A stretch of DNA of 64,000 bases. Source: Tessaracoccus flavescens. Lineage in GTDB: Bacteria > Actinomycetota > Actinomycetes > Propionibacteriales > Propionibacteriaceae. Under the pieces are notes generated by a model. It saw nothing but the letters and a program-made list of their open reading frames with translations. It made no database searches and was not told the origin of the DNA. The number at the start of each line of letters is the position of its first letter. Positions within the stretch are counted from its first letter, which is position 1. Both the position numbers and the translations under genes were made by a program. The DNA is taken from NCBI RefSeq assembly GCF_001998865.1, contig NZ_CP019607.1, positions 3,472,001 to 3,536,000 on the forward strand. Reading direction: 5' to 3'. Below are positions 6,708 through 14,898 of the stretch, piece by piece.

Positions 6708-8770
6708 AGTCAGTCCGCCTGTTCGACTACATCGCCTACGACGGCGACTCCTACCAAGTCATCGCTCAGGACGGTGCCCGGCTGGCGCTGAAGTCCCTCA
6801 CGACCAACCGGGTCCGTCATGTCGGCGTGGCTGACCTCCTTGCCGATGACTCCTATGAACCGGACAGCCCGGACCGGCTCCCGGTCTTGGACGACGTGGC
6901 CGTGCTGGAGACGCTGGACGGCCAGACGCGCGAGGACACGCTCTGGCTGTACGGCCACGTCCACGAGATCGTCAACGGCACCCCTCCCCTGGCTCTGTTG
7001 AACGGCGAGGAGATCACGCCCAGGGCGCAGTATGCCCCCGAAGCCCCGTTGCTGGAGAAGATCACTGCCAAGGCCGAGGAGTTGTCCTCCACGGATCGTC
7101 CGTTGTCGGCCCGGGCGCTGCGACGCCACGTGAGCGCCTATCGCAAGCGTGGGGTCGTGGCGCTCGTTGATGGCCGCAAGGTCAGAAGGGCCGCTCCGGG
7201 ACGTGACCAAGACCCGCGACTGGTGGAGATGATCCGGGAGGAACTTTCGGCGCAGCAGGACATCAGCACAGGGAGGAAGACCCGGGTGATCACCCGGGTC
7301 CTGACACGGGCCGAGGCGTTCAACGCGGCCCAGAAGGAGGCAGAAGCGAACGGCCTCGCCCGCGACCAGGAACCCATCGAGTTGCCGTCGCGGACCACTA
7401 TGTACCGGCTCGTGGATGCCCAAGTAGGGACCCGCCACTCGTTCGGGGACGCCACTCTCCGCCGCACGCAGGCCAACCGCCCCGACCGCACCTACGGTCG
7501 AAGGACACCACTGCGCCCGGGAGAACTGGTGGAGATCGACTCGACCAAGTTGGACCTGATGGTGGTCTTCCCGGACGGGACCACGGGCCGACCCGAACTC
7601 ACGACGATGATCGACGTGGCGACAGCAACCCCCACCGCCGCGATTCTCTTCCCTGAATCCACCAAGGGCATCGACGTGGCCGCGCTCGTCTTGGCCCGTT
7701 CGCTGACGCCCTTGCCCATGCAGCCGGGTTGGAACGAGGAACTTGCCCTCTCGCGTTCAGTGCTGCCCGCCGACATGATCGAGCCGGACGAGACGCTGCG
7801 AGCCGCCATCGCTGCCCGGCCCCTCATCTACCCCGAGACCATCACCATCGACCGGGGCAAGGTCTACACGGGCTCGGTCTTCCAACTGGCGTGCGAGCGG
7901 CTCCAGATCAGCGTTATCCCCGCACCCCCGGGCACCCCCACGGCCAAGCCGCACGTGGAGAGGCAGTTCGGCGCGGTGCACGATGGCTTGATCCAGTACC
8001 TGCGTGGGTACGTGGGCCGCAGCGTGAACCGCCGTGGTGAGGACCCGAGCGCCGAGGCGTACTGGACTCTCTCCCAGTTGCAGAGCATCCTCGACTCCTG
8101 GCTGGTGCAGCACTGGCAGACCACCCCTCGGAAGGGGCTGACGGTCCCCGCCATGCCGAAGAAGGCGCTGTCTCCGAACGAGGCGTACGCGGCGCTCTCA
8201 GGCATCGCCCCGACGCCTGCGGTCGCCCTCACCCGGGACGACTACATCAGCCTCCTGCCCATCGACTTCCGCTCCATCCAGCCCTACGGCATCAACCACT
8301 CCGGGCTCATCTACGACGCCCCCGAACTGCACCCGCTGCGCGGCCAGAAGTCGGGTCTGGGGGGACGGGCCAAGGACGGCTGGGAGGTCCGTTACGACCC
8401 TGCACGGATGAATATGATCTTCCTCCGGGACCATCGGGCGGGGCGCTGGATCGAAGCGCACTGGCTCTTGGACGACAAGGCCCTCGCGCCGTTCTCCAGC
8501 GCAGTCCTGGAGGCCGCACGCAAGGCTGTGGCGCGCAGGGACGAGACCACGCCGCAGCACAAGGTCCTGGAGGAGATCATCCGTATCCAGAGTGGTCTGG
8601 ATGTGACCGGGAAGGAGCGCTCAGCGGCTCGACGCAGATCAACCCCCACGGTGCCGGACCTTGCTGTCCCTGAAGAGACCGAGCCGGTTGAGGTACCGAC
8701 ACCGAAGCCTTCGCGCATGCCTGAGAAGAGAGCACGCGCACTACCCGATCTACCCGACCGACTGCTGTGA
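6704..8770 (+). CDS. tnsB: TnsB-like DDE transposase
   Basis: 688 aa. Binds the element ends and joins the 3' ends to target DNA. The order fits Mu/TnsB proteins: N-terminal DNA-binding region, a winged-helix part near LSARALRRHVSAYRKRG (about 140-160), the rve integrase core, a Mu-type beta-barrel and a charged C-terminal tail. The DDE triad is Asp279 (VEIDSTKLDL), Asp383 (ITIDRGKVYTG) and Glu419 (KPHVERQFG), with a 35-residue D-E spacing. Length is normal and the frame is open. Starts in the tnsA stop (ATGA). Confidence 0.93.
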   Translation: MKSVRLFDYIAYDGDSYQVIAQDGARLALKSLTTNRVRHVGVADLLADDSYEPDSPDRLPVLDDVAVLETLDGQTREDTLWLYGHVHEIVNGTPPLALLNGEEITPRAQYAPEAPLLEKITAKAEELSSTDRPLSARALRRHVSAYRKRGVVALVDGRKVRRAAPGRDQDPRLVEMIREELSAQQDISTGRKTRVITRVLTRAEAFNAAQKEAEANGLARDQEPIELPSRTTMYRLVDAQVGTRHSFGDATLRRTQANRPDRTYGRRTPLRPGELVEIDSTKLDLMVVFPDGTTGRPELTTMIDVATATPTAAILFPESTKGIDVAALVLARSLTPLPMQPGWNEELALSRSVLPADMIEPDETLRAAIAARPLIYPETITIDRGKVYTGSVFQLACERLQISVIPAPPGTPTAKPHVERQFGAVHDGLIQYLRGYVGRSVNRRGEDPSAEAYWTLSQLQSILDSWLVQHWQTTPRKGLTVPAMPKKALSPNEAYAALSGIAPTPAVALTRDDYISLLPIDFRSIQPYGINHSGLIYDAPELHPLRGQKSGLGGRAKDGWEVRYDPARMNMIFLRDHRAGRWIEAHWLLDDKALAPFSSAVLEAARKAVARRDETTPQHKVLEEIIRIQSGLDVTGKERSAARRRSTPTVPDLAVPEETEPVEVPTPKPSRMPEKRARALPDLPDRLL

Positions 8771-8778
8771 GGAACCCC

Positions 8779-9831
8779 ATGACGACCCAGACCGCCTGGA
8801 CCCCTGATTCCCTCAGCACGTGGCGCACCTTCGTCGCCTATCGCGCCGAGCGACCTGACCCGCTCAGCGTCAAGGAGCGGGACTCCCTGACGCCGTTGCT
8901 GCGAGAGCGATACGACGACGCCCGCATCGAGTTCGTCAACGCCCCCATCGTCCTTCCGACTCCGGACTTGGAGCGCCTGATCCGGGAGTCCAAGATCGTC
9001 ACAGGTCTGAACCGGGGCGCTCAGTTCACTGCCCGCCAAGCGCTGGCCGTCTCAGGTAGTCAGACACTCGGCAAGTCCACCGCCGCGATGTATCTCGGAC
9101 GCACCCATGAGGACCACGAGCGCGCCAAGCACTCCCGTGAGGACGACCAAGCATTCGCCCCAGTCCTCTACGTGAGCGCACCTCCCCAGACTTCCCCCAA
9201 GGGCCTGATGATGCGCTTCGCCTCCACCTTGGGCCTCCCCCTGCGGGCTCGTTCCACGACCGACCAGGTGATGGACCAAGTTGTCGACACCCTCCGTGAA
9301 CTCGGAACGACCATGGTCATCCTCGATGAGGTGCAGCACCTGAAGACCCGGGCACAGGCGGGCATGGAGGCTGCGTCAGCCTTGAAGTCCTTCTCCGAGC
9401 GCGTCCCGGCAACTTTCCTGTACGTCGGGGTCGATCTCCCACAGAGCGACTTCCTCGGCGGAGCGATGGGTGCCCAGATGCAGGGTCGGACGACGATGAT
9501 CCAGATGCAGCCCTATTCCATCGGATCGGCGGCGCATCGGAAGGAGTGGGAGAAGGTCATCGCGCTCTTCGAGCGTGAGTTCCCGCTGGCTGAGCACGAG
9601 GTCGGCGCGCTCATGGATGAGGCCGCCTGGCTCCATGCCGTGACCGGAGGGGTGATCGGGTCGCTGCGCACACTTCTGCGCAAGGCTCAGATAGCCGCAA
9701 TCATCGACGGTCGCGAACACTTGGACCGTGCCGCTCTGGAGCCGATCCTCCCGGACTACCGCGCTGATCTTGCCCGGGAACGCAAGGAGCGTGCGAAGGC
9801 CGAACGGCCCCGCAAGGAGGCGTCCGCGTAG
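8779..9831 (+). CDS. tnsC: TnsC-like AAA+ ATPase
   Basis: 350 aa. ATP-dependent regulator that forms filaments on target DNA and links the target selector to TnsA/TnsB. Walker A is GSQTLGKST (from Gly93), Walker B is MVILDEVQHL (Asp183-Glu184). The ATG at 8779 is chosen because GAGGA (8769-8773) sits five bases before it; a GTG at 8767 would add four residues and overlap the tnsB stop. The lysine/arginine-rich tail (LARERKERAKAERPRKE) is typical of the TnsC C-terminus. tniQ follows at once. Confidence 0.92.
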   Translation: MTTQTAWTPDSLSTWRTFVAYRAERPDPLSVKERDSLTPLLRERYDDARIEFVNAPIVLPTPDLERLIRESKIVTGLNRGAQFTARQALAVSGSQTLGKSTAAMYLGRTHEDHERAKHSREDDQAFAPVLYVSAPPQTSPKGLMMRFASTLGLPLRARSTTDQVMDQVVDTLRELGTTMVILDEVQHLKTRAQAGMEAASALKSFSERVPATFLYVGVDLPQSDFLGGAMGAQMQGRTTMIQMQPYSIGSAAHRKEWEKVIALFEREFPLAEHEVGALMDEAAWLHAVTGGVIGSLRTLLRKAQIAAIIDGREHLDRAALEPILPDYRADLARERKERAKAERPRKEASA

Positions 9832-10704
9832 GTGAGGATCGAGCCCCTACCGATTCCCACCCGGCTTCTCGGCGGCGAGGTGGTGAACTCCTACGCCGGT
9901 CGCCACGCTCGCAACAACGGACTGCGAACCGACGAGATCGAGCAGGCCCTCCGAGAGACCGACCAGTTCCCACGGTCGAAAGGAAAGCGGCACCCCGAGC
10001 GCCTCGCTGCGTGGCGCGCGCTTGGTGGGCTGCATGAGCGAGCCTTCACCGAACCCCAAGCCGTCCATGGGAACTGGGTCATCGAACGCCCCCTGTGTTC
10101 TCGTTGCGTGCCACGCCCGGAAGAAGGCACTGGACGCCTCCCGTGGGTCGGCTGGGTCTGCCTGAAGCACAAGCGATGGACGCGGGGCGACCAGCAGGTT
10201 GACCTCGCTGGGTTTGGGGCTGCCCTCGTAGCCGAGCGTCATTGGCGAGGTACGCTGAGAGGGCGCGGGATCGTCGTGGACTCCCCGCTCCTGCTTCTCG
10301 CAGAAGAATGCGCAACGGTTGGTCTCTCGAAGGCCACACTGGAGGAGCGGGCTGAGCGCGTCCGACACCCCTCCCCTGGCCTGCTGGTCTACCCCGAAAC
10401 CGTGAAGATCACGCGACTGCTGACGCGCACGTCCTTCCTCGACAGCGTGCTGAGCGAGGCTCCGTCGCGGTGGAAGCGGGCGATGGTCGAGCGCGAGGTC
10501 AGCGCGATCCTGCCTGATTCCCCGGACGCCGAGTCGTGGCGCGCGCTGGCGCGCATCTGGGACATGGTGCTCGACCTCCAGGACGTGCTTAGGGACGCGC
10601 GCTGGCTCGGACATGAGCCCAGCGACCGTTGGAACGTATTGCGCTACTCACGCCTTGCGCAGGCGCAGGACGGCAGGGTCTCCAGCATCGACCAGATGAT
10701 GTAG
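9832..10704 (+). CDS. tniQ: TniQ-family target selection protein
   Basis: 290 aa. TniQ/TnsD proteins choose the target and recruit TnsC. The N-terminal signature PTRLLGGEVVNSYAGRHARNN is present (first of the TniQ motifs), followed by a zinc-binding set Cys89, Cys92, Cys110, His113 (CSRC ... CLKH). Short for a TnsD (about 500 aa), closer to TniQ of Tn5053-type and CRISPR-associated elements. It starts with GTG immediately after the tnsC stop; AAGGAGG lies upstream inside tnsC. Its last 57 bp overlap the end of a convergent gene. No second TniQ and no Cas effector exist in the element, so this protein is presumably the only target selector. Confidence 0.88.
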   Translation: MRIEPLPIPTRLLGGEVVNSYAGRHARNNGLRTDEIEQALRETDQFPRSKGKRHPERLAAWRALGGLHERAFTEPQAVHGNWVIERPLCSRCVPRPEEGTGRLPWVGWVCLKHKRWTRGDQQVDLAGFGAALVAERHWRGTLRGRGIVVDSPLLLLAEECATVGLSKATLEERAERVRHPSPGLLVYPETVKITRLLTRTSFLDSVLSEAPSRWKRAMVEREVSAILPDSPDAESWRALARIWDMVLDLQDVLRDARWLGHEPSDRWNVLRYSRLAQAQDGRVSSIDQMM

Positions 10705-11436
10705 GTAGCGGCGGCGGAGAGCACCCTCAGTCTCGCCATCATCGGCCCTCACGACGCGCCAGCGCAGGCGCTCCTCGTCCACGGGCTCGATGCGCTCGAT
10801 CATCCACGCACCCAGGACGAAGTTCGAGGGCAGAACGCCTCGCTCCGTCCGGCCCTCGGCCACGAGGAAGAGCGGCAACGGTCCACCGTCCGCGAGTCGG
10901 TTGGACACCTCCCGGGGCGAGTTCCGCCCCTCCACGAACTCGACCTGCTGCTCGAACAGATCGTCGGGGTCAAGCAGCGGGAGCGTCGCCACGGGCACAC
11001 TCCCCTGGTGTCGGCGGATGATGACCCCGCCCTCTGGAACGGGCACCTCGCGGGCATTCTCAACCGCCTGGGCAAGGCTCCCCGGCCAGCGGATGCCTGA
11101 GTGCCGGACGTTGAGCGGGGCCGGATGGAGCGTGGCGCAAAGTGTCCCCACGACCCGTGGGAGTCCGGGTGGATTGGAGGTCTCCCGCCACTGCTCGGGG
11201 ATTACTTCCGTGATGACGCGGACGCCTTCGGCATTCAGGCTCTCCAGTCGTTCTCTCGCCGCTACCTCCTCCTCCGGTAGCGCCTGCGGCTGGGTCGCCT
11301 CCCGAAGGTCGACCGGCTCGGGGAGTTCGCTTCGGAGGCCCACGTAGAAGATCGTCCCGAGCGCATGGTTGGTCGGCCCGCTAGTGGGGTCGATGAGCAA
11401 ATAGATGCGCCACGGGACTGCTTTGGGCGAGGGCAT
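10648..11436 (-). CDS. GIY-YIG-like nuclease domain protein
   Basis: 262 aa, convergent with and overlapping tniQ by 57 bp. The start reads RIYLLIDPTSG, then GTIFYVG, resembling the LIDP...FYVG strand pair of LEM-3-like GIY-YIG domains; a following helix ARERLESLNAEGVRV fits the same fold. GIY-YIG nucleases cut DNA with a tyrosine/arginine/glutamate centre; the catalytic Arg and Glu cannot be placed with certainty here. The C-terminal half (PLFLVAEGR, RLRWRVVRADD) is unassigned. It is the first cargo gene beyond the core and its overlap with tniQ suggests long co-residence. Function in defence or transposition is open. Confidence 0.45.
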   Translation of the reverse strand: MPSPKAVPWRIYLLIDPTSGPTNHALGTIFYVGLRSELPEPVDLREATQPQALPEEEVAARERLESLNAEGVRVITEVIPEQWRETSNPPGLPRVVGTLCATLHPAPLNVRHSGIRWPGSLAQAVENAREVPVPEGGVIIRRHQGSVPVATLPLLDPDDLFEQQVEFVEGRNSPREVSNRLADGGPLPLFLVAEGRTERGVLPSNFVLGAWMIERIEPVDEERLRWRVVRADDGETEGALRRRYLHHLVDAGDPAVLRLRKA

Positions 11437-11664
11437 GAGTTGGGTGGCCGGCCTTCCGGTCTGGTGTCGGTCTCTCTGCTCCGCAGTCTAGGGCTGGCGA
11501 CCACTCCCCTGGGCCGGTCCTACGACTCTGCGACACGCCGGAGCCGTAAACGAATCCCAAGACGCACCTTCTTCGCTCCTCACCACGCTTTCAGCCATGC
11601 CAACTGCTGAATAGCAGGGTCTTGACTTCGAGGGAAATGCCCCGCGACCAGCGGAAACACTCTA

Positions 11665-11689
11665 ATGAGCGATGCAGACTGCTGCTCAT
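11665..11689. promoter_or_regulatory. Inverted repeat upstream of the RHH gene
   Basis: ATGAGC (11665-11670) and GCTCAT (11684-11689) form 6-bp arms 13 bp apart, 28 bp before the ribbon-helix-helix-like gene. It could be that protein's operator. Otherwise the 280-bp gap from 11437 to 11716 shows nothing clear. Confidence 0.3.
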
Positions 11690-11716
11690 CACGACTGACT
11701 GTTCGAGGAGGCAGTG

Positions 11717-11911
11717 ATGGCAAGAACCCGCTCCGCATTCGTGGACAAGGTGAAGCGCACCGTGGCCATGGAGACCGACATCTACGAGCGCTTGGCCAAG
11801 ATGGCCGGTGCCCAGCGCCGCTCGATCTCTTCGCAGATGGAGACCTTGATCGAAGACGGTGTTCTGCGCTGGGAGAAGGAGAAGCGCAGGGAAGAGGCGA
11901 AGGCCCGGTAA
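11717..11911 (+). CDS. Small ribbon-helix-helix-like protein
   Basis: 64 aa. A short basic strand region (KVKRTVAMETDIYERL) followed by two helices (AKMAGAQRRSISSQMETLIEDGVL) fits the MetJ/Arc or CopG fold, a dimeric DNA binder. The ATG at 11717 is placed behind GAGGAG (11705-11710); a GTG three bases earlier is also possible. The basic C-terminal tail EKEKRREEAKAR is typical of such regulators. No partner toxin gene is adjacent. A strong terminator closes the gene. Confidence 0.55.
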   Translation: MARTRSAFVDKVKRTVAMETDIYERLAKMAGAQRRSISSQMETLIEDGVLRWEKEKRREEAKAR

Positions 11912-11920
11912 CACAGAGCG

Positions 11921-11958
11921 AAGCGCCCCCTGATTGCTTGGCGGCGTCGGGGGCGCTT
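11921..11958 (+). terminator. Strong terminator hairpin
   Basis: AAGCGCCCCC (11921-11930) pairs perfectly with GGGGGCGCTT (11949-11958). It follows the RHH gene and reaches to the first possible ATG of the next gene (11960), which argues that the next gene starts further downstream. Confidence 0.75.
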
Positions 11959-11980
11959 CATGAGGCTGAAAGGCTCACGG

Positions 11981-13012
11981 ATGACAGTATCACCTGGTTC
12001 TGACCAGGCAAGGGACACGCCCGGAAGCCCGCGTCCACGGGAACTCACCATGATTGAGGCGCTGCGTGCTCAGCGGCTCCTGAACAAGCGAGCACGCCAG
12101 CGTGTAGACGGACCGGCGTTCATCGTCTGGAGTGTGCTCCTGGACTCCACGTTGGGGTTTCAGAGCACCCGTGCTACGCACTTCCATGCCCATCTGGCGG
12201 CTGAGTCCAACGTCACGACGAAGACCGTCAGCCGCGCCATCAAGACACTGGTGTCAGCCGGGCTGATCGAGTACCAGCCCGGCTACGCCTCCGAGGGGCT
12301 GGGCAAGAACCTCCCGAGTCAGTTCACGGTGCTCGACGTGAGAGAAGTGCTCTTGGAGTGGTCGAAGAATCAGGGTGAGAAGGGATCGACAGGGGTACCC
12401 CCTCAGAAGGGGGTACCCCCCAGTCAGTCCGTACCCGTCCCCCCTGACCAGGGGCCACCGTCCTCCCCAGCGAGGGGGGACGGTCCCGACGCGCCAGACC
12501 CCACCGTCCCCCCTGACGAGTCCACCTATCGGGGGGAGAACGTAACGGGAAGGAACTTGACGGGAGAGAAAAACGGGGTGGGGGCACAGGTCATTCGTTC
12601 AGCGCCAGCCTCACCCCCTGCCCCGAACTCCGACGACGCCCGTTCGGTCCTGGACGCCTACTGCGCCGCCCAATCCGAACGCGGGGCACCTGTGATCAAC
12701 TCCGTGCCGCTCCTCGCTCCCATTCGCGAGGCCATCACCGCTGGGTACAGCGCCCCGATGGTGCTCATTGGCCTTGGTATGTGGGACGCCGAAGGCTACA
12801 AGAGCACCAAGCAGATCGGGGAGTGGGTCGAGAAGGCCGCGAGGAAGGGGGTGCTGCCCATGGGCCAGCACAGCGCCGCTGAACTGCTGGAGGAGGGCCG
12901 GAACCGCTACGCGCGCTACCTCGCCCGCAAGACACTTGATCAGCCCTCCAAGGCTGATCAGCGCCGTCTGCGCTCGATGGCTGCCATCCAGCAGTTCTCG
13001 AACGAAGGGTGA
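11981..13012 (+). CDS. Helix-turn-helix domain protein (replication-initiator-like architecture)
   Basis: 343 aa. The N-terminal 110 residues form a winged helix: AFIVWSVLLDSTLG, then HLAAESNVTTKTVSRAIKTLVSAGLIEYQ, as in HTH_36-type proteins of phage and plasmid replication modules. The middle is a long Pro/Gly/Asp-rich linker (PPDQGPPSSPARGDG). The C-terminal 110 residues, with APIREAITAGYSAPMVLIGLGMW, form a second helical domain. Start is uncertain: the first ATG at 11960 lies in the terminator; 11981 has a weak AAAGG before it; 12050 is also possible. Whether it acts as regulator or as a leftover replication gene cannot be told. Confidence 0.55.
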   Translation: MTVSPGSDQARDTPGSPRPRELTMIEALRAQRLLNKRARQRVDGPAFIVWSVLLDSTLGFQSTRATHFHAHLAAESNVTTKTVSRAIKTLVSAGLIEYQPGYASEGLGKNLPSQFTVLDVREVLLEWSKNQGEKGSTGVPPQKGVPPSQSVPVPPDQGPPSSPARGDGPDAPDPTVPPDESTYRGENVTGRNLTGEKNGVGAQVIRSAPASPPAPNSDDARSVLDAYCAAQSERGAPVINSVPLLAPIREAITAGYSAPMVLIGLGMWDAEGYKSTKQIGEWVEKAARKGVLPMGQHSAAELLEEGRNRYARYLARKTLDQPSKADQRRLRSMAAIQQFSNEG

Positions 13013-13115
13013 GCGCCCGCCCCTGCTTCGGCCCCGCCTGGCCGGTTCTGTCGGCCTGGCCACCTACGATCAGAGAGACGCCCTGAGGGGCTACGACACG
13101 CAGCAAGGCAGGTAC

Positions 13116-14897
13116 ATGAAGCGCAGCCCCAAGGGACGGCTCGAACTCACATGGATGGGCAAGGACTCTGCCCTCATCCCGGTCGAGGACGGCAAGTACG
13201 ACTACGCCTGGGTGGACCCAAGCGACCCCCGTGCCTTGGAGGTCAAGTCCATCGAGGTCGTGGAGCAGGTCGGTGAGGTGGACGGCCCGACCGGGGCGAA
13301 CGAGAACCTACTCATCGTCGGAGACTCGGGCGACGCTCTCCGTTCCTTGGGGACGATCCCGGAGTACGCCAACAAGTACCTGGGCCAGGTCAAGTTGGTC
13401 TACATCGACCCACCCTTCAACACTGAGCAGACGTTCGAGCACTACGCGGACCAGTTGGAGCACTCAATCTGGCTGACGATGATGCGAGACCGGATAAAGG
13501 ACATCAAACCGCTCTTGGCGGAAGATGCCTCGGTGTGGGTTCACCTAGATGATGCCGAGGTTCACCGCATGCGAGTCCTGATGGATGAGGAGTTCGGACC
13601 CGAGTGCTTTGTGGCGTCCGTTGCATGGCGCTCAGCGGATACTGGGAACTACGACGATGCGCGCTTCTCGAACGACCACAACACGATCCTTGTCTATAGC
13701 CTCAACTCTGGCTGGGTGGCGAACGGACTTCAGCGTAACGCGAGGCAGTCGAGGCACTACCGGAATCCTGATGGAGACCCCAGAGGGCCCTGGTTCGACG
13801 GAAACCCGCTTGGTTCCCCCAACCCGCGCGACAACCTGATGTACAACGTGGTCTCACCCCAAGGCAACGTCATCACCCACCCGCCCCACGGGTGGCGTTG
13901 GCAGCAATCGACGATGAACAAGATGATGGCGGATGGGTCTATTCGATTCAATGTCGATGGAACCCGTATCGTTTATCGCACTTATCTGCGTGAGCAAGGA
14001 ACTCTCCCCCCTTCAGACTTGTGGGATCAAGTAGAGGAGACTGGCAGTAATCGCAAGGCAAAGAATGAACTGAAGGCGCTGTTCGGACTGCCAGCGAAGC
14101 AAGTCTTCGATACACCGAAACCAGAAGCCCTGCTCAGTAGGATCATTAATATCGCATCCGACCCCGGAGAGTTGGTCCTCGATTTTTTCGGTGGGTCGGG
14201 TACTACAGCCGCCGTGGCGCACAAGATGGGGCGACGCTGGCTGACTGTGGAGTTGCAGGCGGGCACCGTGAATCGGTTCCTACTCCCTCGGCTGCGGCGG
14301 GTGGTGGAGGGTGACGATCCGGGAGGAGTGACGGCGGTGACTGAGCGGCAGCCCGTAGAGCACTCCCTGCCTGCTGCCCTGACACCGGACGAAGCGAGCG
14401 AGTTTGCCAGTCGGCTCAGAAAGGTGGCAGCCGACGTCCCTGGCCTTGATGACGCCACCATCAAGACACTCCTGAAGAGTCTTCGAACAAGGAACGTCAC
14501 CACAGTCAACTGGGAAGGTGGCGGCGGATTCACCGTCTCGAAGATGGGTCCTTCGATGTACGAGGTGGACGACGAGGACGGTCAGGTCTTCCTGTCTTCA
14601 GAGGCGACCAACGGGGCATGGTCCAAGGCCATCGCAGGTCAGTTGAAGTTCACCATCACGCCCGACGATCCCGTGTTCTGCGGTGTGCGGAAGCGTCAGC
14701 GACTCGCGGTGATCGACGGGGTGGCCGACCAGAACGTCGTGCGAACGGTGGTGGAGCACTTGGGCGAGAAGGAGAAGGCCGTGATCGTCGCCAAGGGAGT
14801 GCTACCCGAAGCGGCCCAACTCCTCCAGGAGTTGTCGCCGGGGTCCCGGGTGAAGAAGGCTCCCGAGGACATGTTCCCGAAAGGGACGGTGAACTGA
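13116..14897 (+). CDS. mod: Type III restriction-modification system DNA methyltransferase (Mod)
   Basis: 593 aa. SAM-dependent DNA methyltransferase of the beta class: motif IV DPPFNT (Asp98) comes before motif I FGGSGTT (Phe358), the order seen in type III Mod proteins, which methylate adenine N6 on one strand and recognise the target. The region between (about 130-330) is the likely target recognition domain. The C-terminal 200 residues would contact Res. ATG at 13116 is supported by an AGG-rich stretch upstream and by protein alignment logic (MKRSPKGRLELTWMGKDSA). res follows after 1 bp, so the two are co-translated. Confidence 0.9.
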   Translation: MKRSPKGRLELTWMGKDSALIPVEDGKYDYAWVDPSDPRALEVKSIEVVEQVGEVDGPTGANENLLIVGDSGDALRSLGTIPEYANKYLGQVKLVYIDPPFNTEQTFEHYADQLEHSIWLTMMRDRIKDIKPLLAEDASVWVHLDDAEVHRMRVLMDEEFGPECFVASVAWRSADTGNYDDARFSNDHNTILVYSLNSGWVANGLQRNARQSRHYRNPDGDPRGPWFDGNPLGSPNPRDNLMYNVVSPQGNVITHPPHGWRWQQSTMNKMMADGSIRFNVDGTRIVYRTYLREQGTLPPSDLWDQVEETGSNRKAKNELKALFGLPAKQVFDTPKPEALLSRIINIASDPGELVLDFFGGSGTTAAVAHKMGRRWLTVELQAGTVNRFLLPRLRRVVEGDDPGGVTAVTERQPVEHSLPAALTPDEASEFASRLRKVAADVPGLDDATIKTLLKSLRTRNVTTVNWEGGGGFTVSKMGPSMYEVDDEDGQVFLSSEATNGAWSKAIAGQLKFTITPDDPVFCGVRKRQRLAVIDGVADQNVVRTVVEHLGEKEKAVIVAKGVLPEAAQLLQELSPGSRVKKAPEDMFPKGTVN

Positions 14898-14898
14898 G

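Noticed and set aside
11717..11911. Toxin-antitoxin module with the RHH-like protein as antitoxin
   Set aside because: No toxin gene follows; a strong terminator comes directly after the gene.
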